Shown here piece after piece: positions 58,651-64,000 of a DNA stretch of 64,000 nt. The number at the start of each line of letters is the position of its first letter. Positions within the stretch are counted from its first letter, which is position 1. The position numbers and the translations under genes were made by a program. The DNA is from CAIZGX01 sp044239865 (GTDB taxonomy: Bacteria; Bacteroidota; Bacteroidia; Flavobacteriales_D; Sanyastnellaceae). The notes beneath the pieces were generated by a model. The model did not search any database. It was not told where the DNA came from and was given only the letters and a program-made list of their open reading frames with translations. The stretch spans positions 1-64,000 of the forward strand of contig JBIIAO010000005.1 in the NCBI GenBank assembly GCA_044239865.1. Reading direction: 5' to 3'.

Positions 58651-59390
58651 GTTTTGTACTTGTCGTAAAGAAAGTATTTCAAATCGATTGAAAAATAGCT
58701 TCCTGATAGACTTAACCAAAGTCTTTCTGAGCCAGAAGTTGTCTCTACTAGGCCCTGAGAACCGGCGATTCTTGAAAAAGGTCTGTGAAATGAGGCACCG
58801 AGGTAATAGTATCCTTGTTTTTCTGTGCGGTATTCAAATCCCAAATTCGATTGAGCAGCCAGAGCGCTCCATTTGATGCGATAGGTTTTCTGACTGAAAT
58901 CGAAGTATGTTGAATCCACTTTTTCCGAACTAAATGTCTCTGTTTCACTTGGGAAAAAATCAAGTGAAATTCCAGCACTGGCGTTCATATACCAAGCTTT
59001 TCCTAATCGAACATAAATCAACGCTTGAATGGGTATTTCGTAGGCAATGAACGTCATGTTTTGTTTTGAACTCACTTGCACGCCGTCGTTCAATTCGAAA
59101 TTCAAGGAGTAACTTCTTTTTACGAAATTCAGCCCTGTTTCTATATTCCAGAATTTTCCGATTGGCTTCCGAATAATAGCCCCGAAGCTTATTCCAACAT
59201 TTGATTTTGCGCTATATGTAAAATTCGGAGAATTGGCCGTTTCAATATCTGTATTCAAATAGGCATTCGGAATAATAGGACGAAGTTGAAATCCAAACTT
59301 AAATTCATTGGCAGTCGAATTTTGTCCGAAAGCTTTTCCAGATAGAATAAACAACAATGAAATGAAAATTATTTTTTTACAGAATTCCAT
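58629..59390 (-). CDS. Outer-membrane beta-barrel protein (PorT-like)
   Basis: 253 residues. Signal peptide ending GKAFGQ, then amphipathic strands rich in Gly and aromatics (NVGISFGAIIRKPIGKFWNIETGLNFVKRSYSL, split across strands) of an eight-stranded small-barrel type. The family is widespread in Bacteroidota; function is unknown. It overlaps the nitroreductase gene upstream by 22 bases in another frame. The C-terminal residues AVIE are encoded by the terminator hairpin of yceI. Confidence 0.78.
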   Translation of the reverse strand: MEFCKKIIFISLLFILSGKAFGQNSTANEFKFGFQLRPIIPNAYLNTDIETANSPNFTYSAKSNVGISFGAIIRKPIGKFWNIETGLNFVKRSYSLNFELNDGVQVSSKQNMTFIAYEIPIQALIYVRLGKAWYMNASAGISLDFFPSETETFSSEKVDSTYFDFSQKTYRIKWSALAAQSNLGFEYRTEKQGYYYLGASFHRPFSRIAGSQGLVETTSGSERLWLSLSGSYFSIDLKYFLYDKYKTKKAVIE

Positions 59391-59938
59391 TCGGTAACGT
59401 ATTCAAGTGGTTTGCGGTGATTCGTTGGCCATTCACCTTCGACATAACCTAAATAAACGATGCCTAGGCAACGTTGTTGTGCTGGCAGATTTAATGTTTG
59501 ATTGAATTTTTCCGATCGTATGAATCCGGGTGTTGCCCAAAAACTTCCGATGCCATATGCTGTTGCCGTTAGCATAATATTTTGAATGGCACACGCCACC
59601 GCATATTCTTCTTCATGCAAAGCCGCTTTTTCAGAGGCTTCCATGCATACTACAACCACTGCGGAAGTGCAGTTCAATCGAGAGGTGATGCGTTCTCTTT
59701 TCACAGGCTGATCTTCGGGCATGAGTGAAGGAAGAGTTTCTCTAAGTATACCCATTCCTTCTTCCAAATAAACATGAAAACGCCAAGGCTGCGTAAGCTT
59801 GTGATTTGGGGCCCACACTGCGTTTTGAAGCATTTTTTCAATTTGCTCCTTGTGCACTTTACGGTTAGTGTAATGCTCGGGAGTTATGGTTCTTCGACTT
59901 TGAATGAGTCCGCTTATTTCGCTTAGATTGAATTTCAT
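59369..59938 (-). CDS. Nitroreductase-family FMN enzyme
   Basis: 189 residues. FMN-binding SRRTITPEHYTNRKV near the N-terminus, AVWAPNHKLTQPWRF, and GIGSFWATPGF. It resembles the YdjA-like minimal nitroreductases; NAD(P)H-dependent reduction of nitro or quinone compounds. Co-directional with the barrel gene it overlaps; divergent from the SDR gene. Confidence 0.9.
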   Translation of the reverse strand: MKFNLSEISGLIQSRRTITPEHYTNRKVHKEQIEKMLQNAVWAPNHKLTQPWRFHVYLEEGMGILRETLPSLMPEDQPVKRERITSRLNCTSAVVVVCMEASEKAALHEEEYAVACAIQNIMLTATAYGIGSFWATPGFIRSEKFNQTLNLPAQQRCLGIVYLGYVEGEWPTNHRKPLEYVTEWNSVKK

Positions 59939-59941
59939 GTC

Positions 59942-59970
59942 TTGTTATGAATCGTGTTCCGCTATTTTTG
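59942..59970 (+). promoter_or_regulatory. Promoter TTG-N18-TATTTTTG for SDR and M28 genes
   Basis: TTG at 59942-59944, 18-base spacer, TATTTTTG at 59963-59970, then 13 bases to the ATG at 59984. Good match at both elements. It favours the ATG at 59984 over the in-frame ATG at 59954. Confidence 0.75.
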
Positions 59971-59983
59971 TTCAAACTTAATC

Positions 59984-60745
59984 ATGAAAACAATACTCAT
60001 AACAGGAGCAGGCAGCGGAATTGGTGCCGCGGCGGCACATTCTCTTGCAGAAGAAGGAAACAACCGCATAATTTTAGTGGGGAGGAACGAAGAAAAGCTG
60101 AATGAAGTGTTAGCTAAATTGCCGCATTCAGAGCATCACTGCGTGCTTGCCGCCGACGTACGAAATGCTTCCGCATTTCGCGAAGGATTGAAAAATATTT
60201 TAGGCGATGGTAGTTTAGATTGCGTTTTCGCTAACGCGGGTATCGGCGGAGAAAACGCCTACGGCGTAGAAGATCGTTGGGACGAAATTATTTCAATCAA
60301 CCTTACCGGAACATACATCACCGTCATGGAATGCCTGCCATTCCTCAGAAAATCATCGGCCACCTTCAAACACGTTCTACTCACAAGCTCCATCCTGGCG
60401 CGTTTCGGTGTGCCGAATCACAGCGCCTACATTGCTTCCAAAACAGCAGTAGTCGGACTCACGCGCGCATGGGCCGTTGAATGGGCACGCGAACAAATTT
60501 TAGTCAACGCCATTACACCCGGATGGGTAGAAACGCAAATGTCGAAAGACAGCATTCAGCGCCATGCAGATCGAAATGCTTCGACCTATGATTCAGCGTA
60601 CCAAGAACAAATGAACTACGTGCCTACCGGCAGAATGGCGCAACCGGCAGAACTCGGAAATTTTGTTGCTTTCCTTTTTTCAGGAAAACAAAATTCAATA
60701 ACCGGTCAAGCACTCGATATTAACAACGGAGCACACATGCAATGA
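59984..60745 (+). CDS. Short-chain dehydrogenase/reductase
   Basis: 253 residues from MKTILITGAGSGIGAAAA. Cofactor loop GAGSGIG, NAG in VFANAGIGG, Ser in LLTSSILARFG, and YIASK with Tyr and Lys; C-terminal VAFLFSGKQNSITGQALDINNG. Classical SDR fold of the 3-oxoacyl-ACP reductase-like group; the substrate is unknown. It overlaps the M28 peptidase gene by ATGA. Confidence 0.93.
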   Translation: MKTILITGAGSGIGAAAAHSLAEEGNNRIILVGRNEEKLNEVLAKLPHSEHHCVLAADVRNASAFREGLKNILGDGSLDCVFANAGIGGENAYGVEDRWDEIISINLTGTYITVMECLPFLRKSSATFKHVLLTSSILARFGVPNHSAYIASKTAVVGLTRAWAVEWAREQILVNAITPGWVETQMSKDSIQRHADRNASTYDSAYQEQMNYVPTGRMAQPAELGNFVAFLFSGKQNSITGQALDINNGAHMQ

Positions 60746-62130
60746 AGAAAATTATTCTATTACTTTTCGCTTTCGTAATTCTGGTAAGTCAGAGTAACGC
60801 GCAATTCACCAAACAAGATTCTTCAGTTGTGAAAGGCTTCTATTCCGAGGCGCTTTCAACAGCTCAAGCCTACAACGACTTGTACTACCTCTGCAAGAAA
60901 ATTGGTCACCGTATTGCGGGTTCAGAAGCTGCGGATAAAGCCATTCTTTGGGGGGATTCTGTGTTGAAATCGATTCCTGCTGACAACGTTTTCCTCATGC
61001 CTGTAAAGGTTCCAAAATGGAAACGCGGGAAGAAAGAATTCGCAGCCATTTATGTTGGAAAGAAGAAATCCGAAATTCCCTTGCGTGCATTGGGTGGTTC
61101 TGTTGGAACAAATGGTACACTGAAAGCAGAGGTAGTTGAAGTGAAAGACTTTGAAGACCTGAAAGCTAAAGGCGATCTAGTGAAAGGAAAAATCGTGTTC
61201 ATCAATAAGGCATTCGATCCTTCGATCATAAACACTGGTTCAGCCTACGGAAATACCTCTCCGATAAGAACGAACGGAGCTTCAGAAGCGGCGAAATACG
61301 GCGCTGTCGGATGTGTCATTCGCTCGCTCACTTCTGCCGACGATAAGTTTCCGCATACTGGTGCCATGCGCTACAAAGACGATGTAGCCAAGATTCCAGC
61401 GGCAGCTTTGAGCAGCCTCGACGCACATTTTCTGCACGAGGCCCTTCAATCCAATAAAAAAGTGCTTTTCGAAATGCGCATGGAATGTGAGCGCTTCGAC
61501 AGCGTAATGCAATCCAATGTGATCGGAGAAATCAAAGGAAGTTTGTATCCTGAAAAAATTATTGTCGTGGGTGGACACCTCGATTCATGGGATGTGGGTG
61601 AAGGTGCGCACGACGATGGAACGGGTATAGTTCAGAGCATGGAAGTGTTGCGCATTATGAAGGCAACCGGATACAAGCCGGCATGCACCATTCGCGCAGT
61701 GCTTTACATTAATGAAGAGTTCGGAAATGACGGTGGTGAAACATACGCGAAAGTTGCCAAAGAAAAAGGTTGGGAACACGTCGCGGCCATAGAAAGCGAC
61801 GGAGGTGGATTCACTCCGAAGGGGTTCAGTTGCGATGCGCAAGATGGACAAGTGGAATGGGCGAAATCGTTGATGCCTTTCTTCGAACCGTACAATTTAT
61901 TTTCTTTCAAAAGAGGGTGGAGCGGTGTAGACATTGGCCCCTTGAAAAACGGGAGCACCATGCTGTTTGGGTTAATGGTAGATGGACAGCGATACTTCGA
62001 TTTTCACCATACGGATAACGATCGATTTGAAAACGTAAACAAACGCGAATTGGAATTGGGCGCTGCGTCTATGGCTTCGCTTGTTTACTTCATTGATCAG
62101 AAAGTTCAGAAAGAAATACCGCAGAAATAA
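60742..62130 (+). CDS. Secreted M28-family metallopeptidase (carboxypeptidase Q-like)
   Basis: 462 residues. Signal peptide ending SQSNA. A PA domain (about residues 95-245) lies within the peptidase. Zinc site: GGHLDSWD (His), GAHDDGTG (Asp), the catalytic Glu pair NEEFG, AAIESDGGG (Asp) and YFDFHHTDND (His). It matches the carboxypeptidase Q-like layout and cleaves dipeptides or trims peptides outside the cytoplasm. Translationally coupled to the SDR gene. Confidence 0.94.
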   Translation: MKKIILLLFAFVILVSQSNAQFTKQDSSVVKGFYSEALSTAQAYNDLYYLCKKIGHRIAGSEAADKAILWGDSVLKSIPADNVFLMPVKVPKWKRGKKEFAAIYVGKKKSEIPLRALGGSVGTNGTLKAEVVEVKDFEDLKAKGDLVKGKIVFINKAFDPSIINTGSAYGNTSPIRTNGASEAAKYGAVGCVIRSLTSADDKFPHTGAMRYKDDVAKIPAAALSSLDAHFLHEALQSNKKVLFEMRMECERFDSVMQSNVIGEIKGSLYPEKIIVVGGHLDSWDVGEGAHDDGTGIVQSMEVLRIMKATGYKPACTIRAVLYINEEFGNDGGETYAKVAKEKGWEHVAAIESDGGGFTPKGFSCDAQDGQVEWAKSLMPFFEPYNLFSFKRGWSGVDIGPLKNGSTMLFGLMVDGQRYFDFHHTDNDRFENVNKRELELGAASMASLVYFIDQKVQKEIPQK

Positions 62131-62610
62131 TTATCTGCCGTACATGTCTTTGTGCCACGTATTCGCGAAGGGCTTCCATTTAGAAGTGGTCCAATCGCCA
62201 ACTGTGGCAACGGTTGTGTCAAGAACAAGTGTTTCATCGGTAAGTCTATTCGCTTTGCGAAGCGCCCAGAATTGCGCGATGCCCTCTGTTTGAATCTCGC
62301 TATTTTCTTGGAACATTACAGTAAGTCGATCGAACAAATTCACGCCAAGCGCATCACCAATGCTAAGCACCTCTCTGTTCAATTTATCTATGCTGCATCC
62401 GGAAGCGAGCATAATATTTTCATCGGCCGCAACAACTAAGATGCGGTTCATTTCAATCCAAGCTTGTCCGGCCATGGCCTTTCCATGGTTGTTCCAACCG
62501 GCAAGAAATTTTTCCAATTCAACTTCAATGAAAGAACACTGTTCCGCAGTCAGTAATTTGTTTGAAGTGAAGACCCAAAGTCTAGCGTGTGTGGCAAGTT
62601 GAATTTCCAT
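62131..62610 (-). CDS. Conserved Bacteroidota hypothetical protein (misnamed 'ABC transporter ATPase' in databases)
   Basis: 159 residues. I recognise the family by ASGCSIDKLNREV near the middle, the N-terminal RLWVFTSNKLLT and the FLAGWNNHGKAM segment. It has no Walker A, signature or Walker B motif, so it cannot be an ABC ATPase; that label comes from propagated annotation. No signal peptide; probably cytoplasmic. Its stop directly abuts the M28 stop. A weak box GATCTTTG lies 5 bases before the ATG, and it may also be read from the exosortase operon. Confidence 0.78.
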   Translation of the reverse strand: MEIQLATHARLWVFTSNKLLTAEQCSFIEVELEKFLAGWNNHGKAMAGQAWIEMNRILVVAADENIMLASGCSIDKLNREVLSIGDALGVNLFDRLTVMFQENSEIQTEGIAQFWALRKANRLTDETLVLDTTVATVGDWTTSKWKPFANTWHKDMYGR

Positions 62611-62612
62611 AA

Positions 62613-63155
62613 TTACAAAGATCGGTTGAATAATTTTTTTGCCGGAATGAATATAAGCACAAGCACAGGCGACTGCAAAATGCCCATAATTCCGCGAACA
62701 GCGGGATATACGAGTTCATCTTTGTGAATGAATTTTCCGAGCATGAAAGCGGCAATAGCGAAGCCCAAACAAATCCCTTCCACCAAAATGAAAATTTTAA
62801 TTTCCTTTTTTTGGAATTGAAGGAAGTAGAGCGCGGCAATATTTAAAATTGTGAATACACCAATGGAAGCAAATGTGATAATCCATTTAAGCTTACTGAG
62901 TTGTGAAGCGTTCAGCGAGTATAGCGTTTGAATAGTGCTGTGGCTGTAATAATAATCGAAGTTCGATTTGCTTTTTTCGGCACTTAACCATTGAATTTTG
63001 GTTGAAGTAGTTTGTTCGAAAAAACCTGGGAGTTGGGCACCTTTTTCAAGAATGAAATTCACATTCACCTTGGCTTGCTCTTGGTAAAAGCCAAGACCAA
63101 TCATTGCGATACCTATCGCAAAAAGAATGATTTTATTTTTCTTCGGAATTGCCAT
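62613..63155 (-). CDS. Exosortase F-associated membrane protein
   Basis: 180 residues from the ATG at 63155 (MAIPKKNKIILFAIG); an in-frame start at 63197 is unlikely. One N-terminal membrane helix, a periplasmic region (about 25-90) with YYYSHSTIQTLY, then three more helices and a basic C-terminus. This is the fixed partner found next to XrtF in flavobacteria. Its role is unknown; it may position substrate or act after cleavage. It overlaps the xrtF end by 23 bases. Confidence 0.85.
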   Translation of the reverse strand: MAIPKKNKIILFAIGIAMIGLGFYQEQAKVNVNFILEKGAQLPGFFEQTTSTKIQWLSAEKSKSNFDYYYSHSTIQTLYSLNASQLSKLKWIITFASIGVFTILNIAALYFLQFQKKEIKIFILVEGICLGFAIAAFMLGKFIHKDELVYPAVRGIMGILQSPVLVLIFIPAKKLFNRSL

Positions 63156-63660
63156 TTGCAGGGACATACATCTTAGACCACCACCACCAGAAGGCAAAAA
63201 CTACGGCATACACTAAGGCAGTGAAGGTGTAATCGTGATTGAATGCGAGATAATCTTCGTCCCAATAAACAATAAAGGCCAACGCCATAATGCGAAGAAT
63301 GTTCATGAATTGAATCACGAACAACCCAAGTGGTATAAACCAGATTCTGTTTTTATTCGTGCCTGGATAAGCCACAACGAAGATGATAAAAAGCGCCATG
63401 AGAATCATTCCGTCGCAAGGAGCTCCTACTGTAACTCCAGCTGTACCTTCAATAGCAATGTGGTTTCTGTATAGTCCGTCGTCGAAGAAACGAACCGAAA
63501 ATTGGAAGACTCGCAAAAGAGTTTCCGCTCCTTTCACTAAAAAATCTACAAGTATCTCGTCGATGTTGGTAGAAGGCAGTAAGTACAACTCATAAAAAAA
63601 ATACCATCCGAAATAGAGGATGGTACCAATGACAAAAAATCGGATGAGTGGATTTTTCAC
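63133..63660 (-). CDS. xrtF: Exosortase-family transpeptidase XrtF
   Basis: 175 residues, mostly membrane helices. The exosortase/archaeosortase catalytic triad is intact: Cys82 in GAPCDGM, Arg123 in FMNILRIMAL and His142 in AFNHDYTF. Exosortases cut C-terminal sorting signals in the membrane and join the protein to an acceptor. It lies 8 bases after the small PID-CTERM gene and overlaps its associated protein, so all three form one operon. Confidence 0.93.
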   Translation of the reverse strand: MKNPLIRFFVIGTILYFGWYFFYELYLLPSTNIDEILVDFLVKGAETLLRVFQFSVRFFDDGLYRNHIAIEGTAGVTVGAPCDGMILMALFIIFVVAYPGTNKNRIWFIPLGLFVIQFMNILRIMALAFIVYWDEDYLAFNHDYTFTALVYAVVFAFWWWWSKMYVPANGNSEEK

Positions 63661-63668
63661 TGACTATT

Positions 63669-63896
63669 TTAAGAAGCTTTTTTCTTTTTAAGATCGAAGG
63701 CTTTTTTTCCTCCAAGGGCCGCTCCTGCAGCGATTAACAAACTTACCCCGCCATCGATTGGACAAACTGTTCCGAATGGACCACCACACGGCGCGGCTCC
63801 ACCGCTAGGCGGAGTTGGGGGCGCCTGACAAATTCCAATAGCTGCAATACAGAAAAGGAAAATTGACAAAACGAGTAATTTTCTAAAACGATTCAT
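63669..63896 (-). CDS. PID-CTERM mini-protein, candidate XrtF substrate
   Basis: 75 residues from the ATG at 63896; a longer frame to 63998 crosses the promoter. N-terminal signal sequence (about residues 1-24), then only about 20 residues rich in Pro, Gly and Ala with two Cys (PPTPPSGGAAPCGGPFGTVC), then the motif PIDGG (46-50), a Gly/Ala/Leu helix (51-63) and a Lys-rich tail (KKAFDLKKKKAS). Motif, helix and basic tail form the tripartite pattern of exosortase signals. It is the first gene of the xrtF operon. Confidence 0.85.
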   Translation of the reverse strand: MNRFRKLLVLSIFLFCIAAIGICQAPPTPPSGGAAPCGGPFGTVCPIDGGVSLLIAAGAALGGKKAFDLKKKKAS

Positions 63897-63900
63897 GTCA

Positions 63901-63908
63901 CAAATATA
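63901..63908 (-). promoter_or_regulatory. -7 box TATATTTG, 4 bases before the PID-CTERM ATG
   Basis: Minus strand, exact TAnnTTTG, then TGAC and the ATG at 63896. No clear TTG at the usual distance. Drives the xrtF operon with a predicted leaderless start. Confidence 0.65.
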
Positions 63909-63970
63909 ATGGACTTTAATTATTTCCACCCCCATTCGGTCTAAAATCTTCATTATTGCCTCTCTTCCTT

Positions 63971-63978
63971 TATATTTG
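63971..63978 (+). promoter_or_regulatory. -7 box TATATTTG at the right edge, probably for a gene starting at 63997
   Basis: Exact TAnnTTTG, then the palindrome CTCTCGAGAG (63982-63991) and an ATG at 63997, 18 bases after the box. Only four bases of the possible gene are visible, so no product can be named. It is divergent from the xrtF operon. Confidence 0.4.
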
Positions 63979-64000
63979 TCACTCTCGAGAGAACCCATGG

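Noticed and set aside
63982..63991. CTCTCGAGAG palindrome at the right edge as an attachment site
   Set aside because: Ten bases in a probable 5' leader with no integrase or second copy is not enough; it is more likely a chance palindrome or leader hairpin.
63897..63998. Longer version of the PID-CTERM protein starting at 63998
   Set aside because: It reads through a perfect -7 box and removes the signal peptide from the N-terminus.
1..64000. tRNA, rRNA, riboswitch, IS or phage genes
   Set aside because: Intergenic gaps are short and were read on both strands; none has a cloverleaf, known riboswitch core, transposase or integrase signature.

Overview
The window is one continuous stretch of a Bacteroidota chromosome, most likely Flavobacteriales and plausibly Crocinitomicaceae-like (inference). 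Support comes from a SprB-type repeat adhesin, type IX secretion (T9SS) C-terminal sorting domains, the T9SS lipoprotein PorW/SprE, a TonB receptor with an N-terminal carboxypeptidase-like domain, an exosortase-F locus, a split ATP synthase cluster (atpBEFHAG without atpDC) and many copies of the Bacteroidota -7 promoter box TAnnTTTG (or TAnnTTCG). Gene density is very high. No intergenic gap exceeds 300 bases, and I saw no tRNA, rRNA, insertion sequence, phage gene or CRISPR array.

Layout. 1-7055: 3' part of a giant secreted adhesin with 24 SprB-like repeats, followed by a micro-hairpin array and a terminator. 7317-10092: haem genes hemA-hemC-hemD. 10089-11128 (minus): uppP and a DUF3098 membrane protein. 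11206-15160: lipoprotein hydrolase, aspS, rpmH (56 codons) and a PfkB kinase. 15157-16011 (minus): a degenerate LytM/M23 protein. 16091-24871: porW/sprE, bactofilin, two AtpI/AtpZ-like membrane proteins and atpBEFHAG. 24903-29565: flippase, glycosyltransferase-like protein and a second T9SS cargo. 29617-31118 (minus): MlaFE-type ABC transporter. 31214-35165: small lipoprotein, SprT-like protein, proline dehydrogenase (minus), M20 dipeptidase and LEA-2 lipoprotein. 35157-44106 (minus): HAD hydrolase, HTH regulator, HU/SPOR protein, kdsB, TonB receptor, deacetylase and lamin-tail protein. 44176-52278: asd, then (minus) folB, gltX, mfd and a PhoR/PhoP-like two-component system. 52396-57398: SDR, then (minus) VOC protein, acyltransferase and ABC exporter. 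57503-62130: MarR-YceI, then (minus) an outer-membrane barrel and a nitroreductase, then SDR and M28 peptidase. 62131-63896 (minus): a locus read as PID-CTERM mini-protein, then xrtF, then an XrtF-associated protein, then a conserved hypothetical.

How the genes fit together. Much of the window concerns building and decorating the cell envelope: T9SS (PorW plus at least two CTD cargos), an exosortase-F pathway with one tiny candidate substrate, Kdo activation (kdsB), undecaprenyl phosphate recycling (uppP), a glycan flippase, MlaEF lipid transport and several lipoproteins. Housekeeping genes lie between these.

The observations I rate highest are: the XrtF/PID-CTERM locus at the right end; a series of promoters whose -7 box lies only 4-5 bases before the start codon, which predicts leaderless mRNAs; an array of tiny hairpins separated by a GTMATC hexamer at 7068-7160; a palindromic element that supplies the stop codons of two convergent genes at 29555-29627; and a shared C-terminal architecture in the two T9SS cargo proteins.
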